DNA of 35,190 nt from DATCIH01 sp036507955 (GTDB lineage Bacteria > Bacillota > Clostridia > Clostridiales > Clostridiaceae), in assembly GCA_036507955.1 (NCBI GenBank), contig DATCIH010000050.1, positions 1 to 35,190 of the forward strand. Direction: 5' to 3'. Shown in pieces: positions 15,301-23,321 of the stretch (position 1 is the first letter of the stretch; the number at the start of each line of letters is the position of its first letter). Both the position numbers and the translations under genes were made by a program. The notes below the pieces were generated by a model that did not search any database, was not told the DNA's origin, and was given only the letters and a program-made list of their open reading frames with translations.

Positions 15301-16653
15301 GTGAAGAAAATTAAAGTAAATACATTTCTATCCATAATAATATCAAAAATAACAATAACACTATCAAAAAAAATATTCAAAGGCGGTTCAAACTTTCCTG
15401 GAAGAGTAGCATTAAGGCTTGATAAAAATATACTTGCATCGGTAGCCTGTGGCTATAAGATCATTATTGTAACTGGTACAAATGGGAAAACTACAACTAC
15501 CAGTATGATTTATAACATGCTAATAGATAATAATTTAAAGGTTATAACTAATAACACCGGTGCTAATATGCTCCCTGGAATAACCTCAACCTTTATAGAA
15601 AATTATAGATTTAGAAGTAAGAAAGAGGATAAATATGCAGTTATAGAGGTTGATGAGGCAAATTTGAGACTTTTAACTCCACATATAGAGCCAATAATTA
15701 TAACTGTTACAAATCTTTTCAGAGATCAGCTAGATAGATATGGGGAGGTCTACACCACCCTTACAAAAATAATTGAAGGCATGGAAAAGGTACCGAAAGC
15801 CATGCTAGTTTTAAATGGAGATGAATCCTTATTGGGAGGTTTACCAGTTGTAAATAGCGCTATTTATTATGGCTTTAATTTAGGGGTTCAAGAATCCACA
15901 AAAGTTGATATCAATGCAGACTCAAAGTTTTGTAAAAAATGCAAGAATCCTTATAGCTATAAATTCATAACCTATAGTCATTTAGGTAGTTACTATTGTG
16001 AAAGCTGTGGTTACAGAAGACCTAATTTAGACTACCATATAGATAATATTATTGAATTAACCTCAAAGGGCTCCTTAGTGCATATAAATGGACAAGAATA
16101 TTATATGCACCAAGGAGGCATTTATAATATATATAATGGATTAAATGCTTACGCGGTTGCAAAATACTTGGATGTTCCAAATTCTGTAATCTATAATAGT
16201 CTTAAAAGCCAAAAAAGCAGTTTTGGAAGACAAGAAATTGTAAGTATCTTTAATAAAGAGGTAAAAATAATATTAGTTAAAAATCCAGCAGGCTTTGATC
16301 AGGCCATATCAACCTTATTCCTCGAAAAAAACGAATTATCCTTAGCTATTTTATTAAATGATAATTATGCAGATGGAAGAGACGTATCTTGGATATGGGA
16401 TGTTGATTTTGAAATATTGACTAATCTAAATATTAATAAACTATTCTTCGGTGGCAACAGGCTATATGATATGGCTACCAGAATTAAAATTGCAGGATTA
16501 AAGGAAGATAAATTTGTTTATAATGAAAAGTCAAATGACCTAATGGATTATATTAGGGATAATAATAATGTTTATATACTTGCCACTTATACTGCTATGC
16601 TTGATTTTAGAAAGCTGCTTTATAAAAAAGGTTATATTAAAAAAAGATGGTAG
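15301..16653 (+). CDS. murT: Lipid II isoglutaminyl synthase, Mur-ligase subunit MurT
   Basis: MurT with GatD amidates the alpha-carboxyl of D-Glu in the lipid II stem peptide. The 450-residue protein (from GTG) has the ATP loop TGTNGKTTT (58-66), EVDE (116-119), NLFRDQLDRYGE (138-149) and the Cys4 ribbon C211/C214/C233/C236 typical of MurT. The C-terminal DUF1727 domain has LNDNYADGRDVSWIWDVDFE. The start is unclear. TAAGAAGGTGA (15294-15304), a 10-of-11 match to the 16S anti-Shine-Dalgarno complement, overlaps the GTG at 15301 itself. It is ideally spaced for the in-frame ATT at 15310, which would give a protein three residues shorter. gatD overlaps the end. Confidence 0.93.
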   Translation: MKKIKVNTFLSIIISKITITLSKKIFKGGSNFPGRVALRLDKNILASVACGYKIIIVTGTNGKTTTTSMIYNMLIDNNLKVITNNTGANMLPGITSTFIENYRFRSKKEDKYAVIEVDEANLRLLTPHIEPIIITVTNLFRDQLDRYGEVYTTLTKIIEGMEKVPKAMLVLNGDESLLGGLPVVNSAIYYGFNLGVQESTKVDINADSKFCKKCKNPYSYKFITYSHLGSYYCESCGYRRPNLDYHIDNIIELTSKGSLVHINGQEYYMHQGGIYNIYNGLNAYAVAKYLDVPNSVIYNSLKSQKSSFGRQEIVSIFNKEVKIILVKNPAGFDQAISTLFLEKNELSLAILLNDNYADGRDVSWIWDVDFEILTNLNINKLFFGGNRLYDMATRIKIAGLKEDKFVYNEKSNDLMDYIRDNNNVYILATYTAMLDFRKLLYKKGYIKKRW

Positions 16654-16664
16654 GAGATGATGTA

Positions 16665-17393
16665 TTGGAGCTTAATATTTGTCATTTATATCCGGACCTT
16701 CTAAACGTATACGGTGATATAGGCAATATACTAATACTAAAATATAGGGCTGAAAAAAGAGAAATTATAATAAATATAAGTAACGTATCTATAGGAGATG
16801 CTTTTTCCAAAGATGATTATGATATAGTCTTTTTTGGTGGTGGTCAGGATTATGAACAATCTATAGTTTCGGAAGATCTTTTTGTTAAAAAGGAAGAATT
16901 GAAAAGCTATATTGAGGAAAATGGTGTTTTCTTAGCAATATGCGGTGGCTATCAGCTACTCGGAAAATACTATACCACAGCCGATGGAGAAAAGCTGAAC
17001 GGCTTAGATATATTAGATATTTACACTGAGAGTGGAAATAAACGATTTATTGGAAATACTGTAATAAAAAACGAGGAAATGAATGAAACTTATGTAGGCT
17101 TTGAAAATCACTCTGGAAGAACCTATATAGGAAAACTTAAGCCTTTAGGTAGAGTTATAAAGGGATATGGTAATAATGGAGAGGATGGAAATGAAGGCTG
17201 CATATATAAAAATACCTTCTGCACTTATTTCCATGGAAGCTTATTATCTAAGAACCCAGAGCTTGCAGATAGACTCCTACTTAATGCCTTAAGTAGAAAA
17301 TATGCTACTAATGAACTAATAGATATAGATAGCAGTCTTGAATATAAGGCGAAAAATTATATAATTGGTGCTCAGAAAATACGGGCAAAATAA
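16665..17393 (+). CDS. gatD: Lipid II isoglutaminyl synthase, glutaminase subunit GatD
   Basis: GatD releases ammonia from glutamine for MurT. The protein begins MELNICHLYPDLLNVYGDIGN, typical of the family. It has the class I glutaminase nucleophile in AICGGYQLLG (C93) and the catalytic His in YFHGSLLSKNPELAD (H190). Arg127 matches the conserved substrate Arg. I prefer the TTG at 16665 (242 residues): AGGAGA lies seven bases upstream and the family N-terminus follows. An in-frame ATG at 16647 would add six residues overlapping murT and lacks its own site. The gene ends at a bidirectional terminator. Confidence 0.93.
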   Translation: MELNICHLYPDLLNVYGDIGNILILKYRAEKREIIINISNVSIGDAFSKDDYDIVFFGGGQDYEQSIVSEDLFVKKEELKSYIEENGVFLAICGGYQLLGKYYTTADGEKLNGLDILDIYTESGNKRFIGNTVIKNEEMNETYVGFENHSGRTYIGKLKPLGRVIKGYGNNGEDGNEGCIYKNTFCTYFHGSLLSKNPELADRLLLNALSRKYATNELIDIDSSLEYKAKNYIIGAQKIRAK

Positions 17394-17420
17394 AAGGGCT
17401 TATTAGCCCTTATCATTTTT
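17394..17420. terminator. Bidirectional terminator between gatD and the deacetylase gene
   Basis: AAGGGCT (17394-17400) and AGCCCTT (17405-17411) form a stem with a TATT loop. On the plus strand it is followed by ATCATTTTTTT, on the minus strand by TTTTATTTT. The stop codon of the deacetylase gene (17403-17405) lies inside it. Confidence 0.8.
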
Positions 17421-18311
17421 TTGTGCTCTATTTATAATTCGAAGTCTTTCCATTTCCTTAATTTCAGTAGGAGTTATATCATTAAAGGTTCTAAAAACAT
17501 ATCCCCTTTTTTTAAGACTATCTATTACAAAGGGAAGTGCCTCTGCGGTAGTTTCCTTACCAGAGGCATCGTGCATCAAAGATACAATGAAATTAACCCC
17601 TAAGGATTGATTTATTAAGTTGTTTTTAATAGTTTCCATGGGCAAGCCATTGGGTGCTGCATCACCTGAACTTACATTCCAATCCACATAATAATATCCT
17701 TTAGCTTTAAGATCATATCTCATATCAATCATATTATCAAAATGAGTTTTATAATCATACCCCTCTTGATTATCAGAGCCTCCAGGAAAGCGATAAAAAA
17801 ACGGGATATCCTTACCTAAGATTTTAGATAAAATTCCTGCATTTTTGTTGAAATCTTCATCAAAGTTTGTTTTACTTTGATACATCTTATAATCGTGGCT
17901 ATAACTATGTGACAAAATACACATTCCATCACTATCCATTTTTTTAAGCAATTCTTCATTACCTTCTACACTTTTACCAATAACAAAAAAATTTGCTTTA
18001 ACGGAGAACTGATCCAAAATTTTTAATACTTTTAAAGTATTGTAGGAAGGTCCATCATCTATAGTCATAAATATTTCTTTGGGATATAAGGGCCTATCCA
18101 TATGCTTTATCAAATAATTAAAGCTATATTTACCCTCTGTTAATCCTTTTGAGGTTAAATTCTCCGCAGTAGAGCTTCCACTTTCATCTGAGACTATATT
18201 TAAAATCTTATATGTCCCAATATAATATCTATCCAATAATAGCTTTGAGGCGAAATAAGTAGAAATAAACAAAACTATCACGATGCAAATGGTAAATAAT
18301 ACTTTTTTCAA
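17403..18311 (-). CDS. Polysaccharide deacetylase (NodB domain), membrane anchored
   Basis: The 302-residue protein has an uncleaved-type N-terminal hydrophobic segment (about 4-22) and an extracellular NodB domain. Visible catalytic motifs are TIDDGPS (83-89, D85/D86), the metal-binding HSYSH (135-139), RFPGGS (174-179) and LMHD near residue 265. These enzymes remove N-acetyl groups from peptidoglycan or other polysaccharides. Which polymer is the target here cannot be said. It follows galE by 18 bases and ends in the shared terminator, so the two are probably co-transcribed. Confidence 0.9.
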   Translation of the reverse strand: MKKVLFTICIVIVLFISTYFASKLLLDRYYIGTYKILNIVSDESGSSTAENLTSKGLTEGKYSFNYLIKHMDRPLYPKEIFMTIDDGPSYNTLKVLKILDQFSVKANFFVIGKSVEGNEELLKKMDSDGMCILSHSYSHDYKMYQSKTNFDEDFNKNAGILSKILGKDIPFFYRFPGGSDNQEGYDYKTHFDNMIDMRYDLKAKGYYYVDWNVSSGDAAPNGLPMETIKNNLINQSLGVNFIVSLMHDASGKETTAEALPFVIDSLKKRGYVFRTFNDITPTEIKEMERLRIINRAQKNDKG

Positions 18312-18329
18312 GATTCTGTCCCCTTCTCT

Positions 18330-19340
18330 TTATCTCAAATATCCTTTTGGATTATTATAATGCCATCTCCAAGCAGTTTCTATTATGGACTCTAGGTCAC
18401 AATATTCAGCCTTCCAATTTAGCTCCTTTTGTGCCTTTTCTGAAGAAGCAATAAGCGTAGCTGGATCCCCAGGACGTCTTTCTTTTATTTCTTCTGCAAT
18501 TTTCTTCCCTGTTACTAATCTGGTAGTTTCAATTACTTCTTTAACAGAAAAGCCTTTACCATTTCCCAAATTAAATATAGCACTTTCTCCTCCAGCCTTC
18601 AATCTTTTTAAAGCTAATGAATGAGCTTTTGCTAGATCTGATACATGGATGTAATCTCTAACACAACTTCCATCCTTAGTATCATAGTCATCACCAAAAA
18701 TACTTATTTTTTCTCTTTGGCCAAGAGCAGTTTGTAATACTAAAGGTATAAGATGAGATTCGGGTCTGTGATCTTCCCCAAGAAGGCCACTAATATGAGC
18801 ACCTGCCGCATTAAAATATCTTAAAGCTGTATATTTTATACCATATGCCTTATCACACCACTTTAAAATTTTTTCTACAGTTAGCTTTGTTTCACCATAG
18901 GGATTTGCGGGCGTAGTCTTAGCCTCTTCATAAATGGGTACTGACTCTGGTTCCCCGTAGGTAGCCGCTGAAGATGAAAATACTATATTTTTAACTTTAT
19001 ATTCTTGCATAGCCTCAAGAAGACTTATGGTTCCACCTACATTATTATTGAAATATTTTAAGGGCTCTAAGACACTTTCACCAACAAGAGAATCCGCAGC
19101 AAAATCAATAACCGAAATTATTTTATTTTCCGTAAAGACTTTTTTTAAAATATCCTTATCCCTTATATCACCCTCATATAATTTAGGTTGAAGCTTTAAT
19201 AAGCTATCTAAACTTTTCATTACATCTTTATGGCCCTTTTGGAAATTATCTAATACAATAACTTCTTCGCCACTTTCCATAAGCTCAACAACCATATGGC
19301 TACCAATATAGCCTGCACCACCACATACTAAAATTGCCAT
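18330..19340 (-). CDS. galE: UDP-glucose 4-epimerase
   Basis: The 336-residue short-chain dehydrogenase-type epimerase interconverts UDP-glucose and UDP-galactose. It shows the NAD loop GGAGYIGSH (7-15), the Ser motif FSSSAATYGEP (about 121-131) and the catalytic YGETK (Y148, K152). Further blocks are YFNAAGAHISGLLGEDH and RRPGDPATLIA. I place the start at 19340, since AAGGAGG lies nine bases upstream and the protein then begins MAILVCGG as usual. The longer reading from 19379 would add 13 residues with no family match. The product supplies sugars for surface polysaccharide. Confidence 0.95.
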   Translation of the reverse strand: MAILVCGGAGYIGSHMVVELMESGEEVIVLDNFQKGHKDVMKSLDSLLKLQPKLYEGDIRDKDILKKVFTENKIISVIDFAADSLVGESVLEPLKYFNNNVGGTISLLEAMQEYKVKNIVFSSSAATYGEPESVPIYEEAKTTPANPYGETKLTVEKILKWCDKAYGIKYTALRYFNAAGAHISGLLGEDHRPESHLIPLVLQTALGQREKISIFGDDYDTKDGSCVRDYIHVSDLAKAHSLALKRLKAGGESAIFNLGNGKGFSVKEVIETTRLVTGKKIAEEIKERRPGDPATLIASSEKAQKELNWKAEYCDLESIIETAWRWHYNNPKGYLR

Positions 19341-19411
19341 AATATTACTCCTCCTTTTTAGAAAACCTTTTCTATACATTATATCATATTAATAAAAACT
19401 TGCAAACTAAG

Positions 19412-19445
19412 AAAAGTAGAAGCAAGTTCTAGTGCTTCTACTTTT
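19412..19445 (-). terminator. Terminator of the XRE-TPR gene pair
   Basis: AAAAGTAGAAGCA (19412-19424) and TGCTTCTACTTTT (19433-19445) form a perfect 13-bp stem with an eight-base loop, three bases after the stop of the gene at 19448. The terminal T residues are inside the stem. Confidence 0.7.
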
Positions 19446-19447
19446 AG

Positions 19448-20698
19448 TTATAGTTTCTTAGATAAACTAAGCGCCAGGCTTAGATACTTTATTGCTTCTA
19501 CGGTATTTCCAAAATTATAATACATATTTCCCATTTCCATATATCTTTTATAAAGTTCATTTGTGTTGCCTACTTTTAATAAGGCATCTAAAGAAAAATT
19601 CATAAATAACTCTGCGGTAGATAAGTCACCGTTCCTTTGGCTTAATAATGCTTTAAAGTGATATGCCTTTTCTACCAAAGTATTGTCATTTAAATTTATA
19701 GCGAAATTAAGAGATTCTTCTAAAACCTCATCTAAGTATATATTTAAATCATATTCTATATTATAGCTAACAAATTCAAAAATAAATTCTACATATTCCC
19801 TTATATTTGCCTTTGGGAAAACATCCTTTGAGGAATTTAAAAAGCTGATTCCTTGCACTTTTGAACCAATTTTTAGAAATTCCTTACCATAAGACAATCT
19901 TGATAAGGCTATATTAAGCTTGTCTTCCTTAAATAAAACTTCAGATTTCTTTTCCCAATCAAAAAACATATTTATATTTGAATTAATAGATATGAGTGCA
20001 AGAAGCTTATATATCTTTCCCTTAATTAAATCATCCTTAATACCGTCCATGTATTCTAAAAGTCTTATGCCAGTTTTATAAGCTTTCTCTCTTTCTTCAA
20101 GCTCCATATAAGCACAAGTTATATAATACATAGCACGAACAAGATATATATATTCATCCTCTATATAGTTTATTTCTAAAATGGAATTAAAATATCCTAT
20201 GGCTTGCATATATTCCTTAGATAAAATCAAAAATTTTCCTTGGTTTAATAAAAATATAACCTGATGCTTCAAGGAAAAACCTCTTTGAAATATTTCATAA
20301 TAAAGGGGTAAAATATCCTTTGCTTTACTTAGCTTTTCACTGTTTAAATAACTCTGGAAGAGTAAGGAAGCAAAAGCAAAAGCTAAAGGATACTCTCCAT
20401 GTAGCTCTGATGTTTTTATATTATACAATATCTCCTCATCAGTAAAAGCTCCATGGTTTTTTTTGTATAAGGAAAGATTGATAATAATCTGTTCACTTAC
20501 ATCTTGCTTAAGATAATTAAAAGTTACACCAAGTTTATCGGATATCAAATCTAAGACCCAATCCTCAGGATATATCTTACCATTTTCTATGCAACTCATC
20601 TTAGATACAGATAGCTTATCACTACAGATATCTTTTAAAGTATAACCTTTATAAACCCTTGCTCTTTTAATTTTTTCACCGGTAGATAAAATTTCCAT
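19448..20698 (-). CDS. XRE-family regulator with TPR-like C-terminus (second of a pair)
   Basis: The 416-residue protein has an N-terminal helix-turn-helix of the XRE/Cro type (about 6-62, IKRARVYKGYTLKDICSDKLSVSKMSCIENGK). The rest is a long helical repeat region with TPR signatures such as QAIGYFNSILEIN and NTVEAIKYLSLALSLSKKL. This layout is that of Firmicute regulators that bind signalling peptides (RRNPP type) and of related sporulation or virulence regulators. No small peptide gene is visible beside it. It is a divergent paralogue of the gene upstream (both start MEILS), only 18 bases away, so the two form an operon. Confidence 0.85.
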   Translation of the reverse strand: MEILSTGEKIKRARVYKGYTLKDICSDKLSVSKMSCIENGKIYPEDWVLDLISDKLGVTFNYLKQDVSEQIIINLSLYKKNHGAFTDEEILYNIKTSELHGEYPLAFAFASLLFQSYLNSEKLSKAKDILPLYYEIFQRGFSLKHQVIFLLNQGKFLILSKEYMQAIGYFNSILEINYIEDEYIYLVRAMYYITCAYMELEEREKAYKTGIRLLEYMDGIKDDLIKGKIYKLLALISINSNINMFFDWEKKSEVLFKEDKLNIALSRLSYGKEFLKIGSKVQGISFLNSSKDVFPKANIREYVEFIFEFVSYNIEYDLNIYLDEVLEESLNFAINLNDNTLVEKAYHFKALLSQRNGDLSTAELFMNFSLDALLKVGNTNELYKRYMEMGNMYYNFGNTVEAIKYLSLALSLSKKL

Positions 20699-20716
20699 AA
20701 AATATCACATCCATTA

Positions 20717-22021
20717 CTAAAGCTCAACTAGTATCTTAAGTTCTCTGAACAATTCTACTCCACTATTTAAATACTTGGCAGCTTCACTATCATCACCACT
20801 ATCAATATAAAATTTACCTAACATTATAGAAACTTCAGCTTCGTCTTTGCTAGAATTTATTGCTTTTGTATAATTCAAAGCTGTAATCAATGTGGTTTCG
20901 GCATCCTTCCTGTTTTGCTGAAGCATGTCTACTTTAAACTTAACCAAATAATAGTCTAGTAGAGATTGATTATTTCCTCTGTGTATCTGATCTAAAATTT
21001 CTTCTAAAGTTTTTTTTGCCATGTCTATATCTTTAAGCTTTATAAAATTTTCACATACTCTTATTAATGTTTCTGTAAGCTTTGAATCCTTATTTTTTAA
21101 TCTTATTTCCTTGGCAATATTAAGATGAACAAAAGATTCCTCCACATTTCCAAAGTCATAAAATAATTTTCCTAAACTGTTTTCTATCTCAGAAACATAA
21201 TCTAATTCCTTTAGTTCTCTGAATATATTCAATGTTAATTTTGAATATTTTATAGCTTTATCTAAATCACCTTTAACATTGTACTCCTTAGCTATGAGAA
21301 GAAGAGTTTTGGCATATTCTTTTTTTTCATTTACCTGTTCAAACTTTTTCTTAGCTAAAAATGAATAATTAATTGCTTTTTCAAGTTCATCTAGTTTTAA
21401 AAAGGTTATAGCTATGTAATAGTAGATTTCACCTAATAAAAAATCATTTCCTGTATCATTTTCAATATATACTTTTTCTGCCTGTTGAAAATAACTACTA
21501 GAAGAATTATATGCCTTCATATCTAATGTAATTATCCCAAGCTTTAAAGAGGTATTTATTATGTCCTCATAATGTCCACCTTTAATAAAAATTACATTAG
21601 CAGACAAAAATAATTGTTGTGCGGGTCCTAGTTCTTTTTTCTCTATAAATACCAAACCTCTTAAATATAGATTTTTGGCTTTTCTATATTCTAAATTGTA
21701 CTTTTCCGCATAAAATAAGGACTTCTCGATGTATTGCTCCACTTGAATTAATTCGTTATTTAGTATGCAAGCTTCTGAAATATTCTCATAATAAACACAT
21801 ATCTTTTCTGCCTGGCTTTCTTCTGATTCCATAATATACTCTATGGAAACATTTAACCTACTTGCAAGATACTCAAGAAGATCCATACTAGGATTTGACT
21901 TTCCAGATTCAACTAAACTAATCTGCCCAGGGGTAATCCTCACCCCAGCTAGATCCTTTAAAGTCATATTTAAATCTTTTCTTCGCCTTTTAATCTTGAC
22001 TCCTAAAGAAAGTATCTCCAT
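20717..22021 (-). CDS. XRE-family regulator with TPR C-terminus (first of a pair)
   Basis: The 434-residue protein has an N-terminal helix-turn-helix (about 5-60, VKIKRRRKDLNMTLKDLAGVRITPGQISLVESGKSNPS). Successive TPR units follow: SSYFQQAEKVYIEN, KLDELEKAINYSFLAKKKFEQ, GDLDKAIKYSKLTLNIFRELKE and GNVEESFVHLNIAKEIR. It probably binds DNA through the first domain and a ligand or protein through the TPR groove. Start choice: AGAGGG lies immediately before an ATG at 22027 but six bases before the in-frame ATG at 22021. The latter also gives the same N-terminus (MEILS) as its paralogue. The target genes are unknown; autoregulation is possible. Confidence 0.85.
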   Translation of the reverse strand: MEILSLGVKIKRRRKDLNMTLKDLAGVRITPGQISLVESGKSNPSMDLLEYLASRLNVSIEYIMESEESQAEKICVYYENISEACILNNELIQVEQYIEKSLFYAEKYNLEYRKAKNLYLRGLVFIEKKELGPAQQLFLSANVIFIKGGHYEDIINTSLKLGIITLDMKAYNSSSSYFQQAEKVYIENDTGNDFLLGEIYYYIAITFLKLDELEKAINYSFLAKKKFEQVNEKKEYAKTLLLIAKEYNVKGDLDKAIKYSKLTLNIFRELKELDYVSEIENSLGKLFYDFGNVEESFVHLNIAKEIRLKNKDSKLTETLIRVCENFIKLKDIDMAKKTLEEILDQIHRGNNQSLLDYYLVKFKVDMLQQNRKDAETTLITALNYTKAINSSKDEAEVSIMLGKFYIDSGDDSEAAKYLNSGVELFRELKILVEL

Positions 22022-22137
22022 TCCCATCCCTCTTTCAGCATTATTGCATAATGAAATAATTATACCATAATATAGATTTTTTTTACAATTATTTTAAATA
22101 TTTATTGAGAGTATGGCTCAATCTATTATTAAATTAT

Positions 22138-22161
22138 AAAAACTCGAGAATAATCTCGAGT
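22138..22161 (-). terminator. Terminator of the YtxH-like gene
   Basis: ACTCGAGA (22142-22149) and TCTCGAGT (22154-22161) form a perfect 8-bp stem with an ATAA loop, followed on the minus strand by a run of T residues. It is nine bases after the stop of the small gene at 22170. Confidence 0.8.
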
Positions 22162-22169
22162 CTTATAAT

Positions 22170-22334
22170 TTATTTCCATTGATTTTTCATATTATCGTAT
22201 ACATCACTAGCAACATCGACCACTGCTCTTCTTGTTCTTCTTAACTTCCTTCTAGACCCTCTTGACATCTCTGGTAGAAACATAATACCAGCAGCTGCAC
22301 CAATTAAAGCCCCAGCTATAAATTTACCTTTCAT
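22170..22334 (-). CDS. YtxH-like small membrane protein, 54 residues
   Basis: The short gene begins at ATG 22334 and ends with TAA at 22170-22172. It has a well-placed AAGGAGAG site and its own terminator. The product begins MKGKFIAGALIGAAAGIMFLP, a glycine/alanine-rich hydrophobic segment. A strongly basic stretch (RGSRRKLRRTRR, 25-36) and an acidic, helical end follow. This order (GxxxG-type helix then a charged amphipathic part) is that of YtxH-domain proteins, which are tied to general stress in Firmicutes. The biochemical role is unknown. It is separate from the XRE-TPR pair, being closed off by its own terminator. Confidence 0.75.
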   Translation of the reverse strand: MKGKFIAGALIGAAAGIMFLPEMSRGSRRKLRRTRRAVVDVASDVYDNMKNQWK

Positions 22335-22416
22335 AATCTACACTCTCCTTATTAATAATTCAAATATACTACTTTTTCAAGTTAATATTATAATGTGCAA
22401 TTTTACAGATATTTAA

Positions 22417-22459
22417 ACATTAATTTAATTAATAATTTTAATAAAATTAATGTTATAAT
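22417..22459 (+). promoter_or_regulatory. Probable promoter with inverted-repeat operator, nitroreductase gene
   Basis: TATAAT lies at 22454-22459. Immediately upstream, ACATTAATTT (22417-22426) and AAATTAATGT (22444-22453) form a perfect 10-bp inverted repeat whose right arm fills the spacer. No good -35 box is seen. AT-rich sequence makes chance palindromes common. Between here and the ATG (22590) there is a leader of about 125 bases with an AGTAAGTACT motif (about 22497) but no gene. Confidence 0.4.
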
Positions 22460-22589
22460 ATAACTGTAAATTAGTATTAATATATTAAGTAAGTACTGGT
22501 TATTTGCAAGCTACAATACACATAATAAGTAGTACAAATAATTTATGTAGGACCACTAACATGTAAATTATAAAATTGGAGGCAATTAA

Positions 22590-23189
22590 ATGGAAAAAGA
22601 TTTTTATACTGCTATAGCAGACAGACGTTCATTTTATGGAATAAGTAAGGAAAAGGTTACCACAGATGAAAAAATCAAAGAAGTATTAGAGTATGCTGTA
22701 AAACATACACCTTCAGCATTTAACTCTCAAACCACTAGGGTAGTTTTATTATTAGCCAAACATCATGATAAATTTTGGGACATTACTATGGAAGCCTTAA
22801 GAAAGGTAGTTCCTAGTGATAGGTTTGCTCCTTCTGAGGAAAAAATAAATTCATTTAAAAGTGGATATGGTACCGTTTTATTCTTCGAAGATATAAACAT
22901 TGTTCAATCGCTTCAGAAACAATTTGAACTATATAAGGATAACTTTCCAATTTGGTCTACACAAACCAGTGGAATGCATCAATTCGCAATTTGGACTTCC
23001 TTAGAGATGGAAGGATATGGTGCATCACTTCAGCATTATAGTGAGCTAATTGAAGGAGATGTAAAAAAAGAATGGCGCATACCAGCAAATTGGAAGCTTA
23101 TGGCCCAAATGCCTTTTGGAAAACCAACAGTAACTCCTGGCGAAAAGCAATTCCAGCCATTAAGTGAAAGAGTTAAAGTATTTAACTAG
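22590..23189 (+). CDS. Nitroreductase family protein
   Basis: The 199-residue protein belongs to the FMN-dependent nitroreductase superfamily: RRSFYGISKEKV (about 13-24), TPSAFNSQTTRVVLL (41-55), GTVLFFED (about 93-100) and a C-terminal LMAQMPFGKP block. It resembles the subgroup of small, fatty-acid-repression-type nitroreductases (YdgI/FrpA-like) rather than NfsA/NfsB. It would reduce nitro or quinone compounds with NAD(P)H, but the natural substrate is unknown. TTGGAGG lies seven bases before the ATG. The gene is monocistronic and ends in the hairpin array. No HxlR-type regulator gene is adjacent. Confidence 0.88.
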   Translation: MEKDFYTAIADRRSFYGISKEKVTTDEKIKEVLEYAVKHTPSAFNSQTTRVVLLLAKHHDKFWDITMEALRKVVPSDRFAPSEEKINSFKSGYGTVLFFEDINIVQSLQKQFELYKDNFPIWSTQTSGMHQFAIWTSLEMEGYGASLQHYSELIEGDVKKEWRIPANWKLMAQMPFGKPTVTPGEKQFQPLSERVKVFN

Positions 23190-23321
23190 AATAATAGAGG
23201 CTGTCATAAGGGCAGCCTCTATTATTTTGAAGAAGGTTGTTTTTGGGCAACCTTCTTCACGAAACCGGCTGTCATAAGAGCAGCCTCTATTATTCTTACA
23301 CCGGCTGTCATAAGGGTAGCC
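23190..23321. repeat. Array of repeated terminator-like hairpins
   Basis: Three copies of GGCTGTCATAAGRGYAGCC lie at 23199-23217, 23267-23285 and 23303-23321. The first two are followed by TCTATTATT. Copy 1 sits in a 14-bp stem (AATAATAGAGGCTG/CAGCCTCTATTATT). Between copies 1 and 2 is an unrelated 11-bp hairpin (GAAGAAGGTTG/CAACCTTCTTC, 23229-23258). Copies 2 and 3 both follow CC. The array separates the convergent nitroreductase and RNase H genes and probably ends both transcripts. Duplication of a terminator is the simplest origin. Confidence 0.8.

Noticed and set aside
23190..23321. CRISPR array
   Set aside because: The repeats are self-complementary terminators, irregularly spaced and partly inside longer stems, with no regular spacers and no cas genes.
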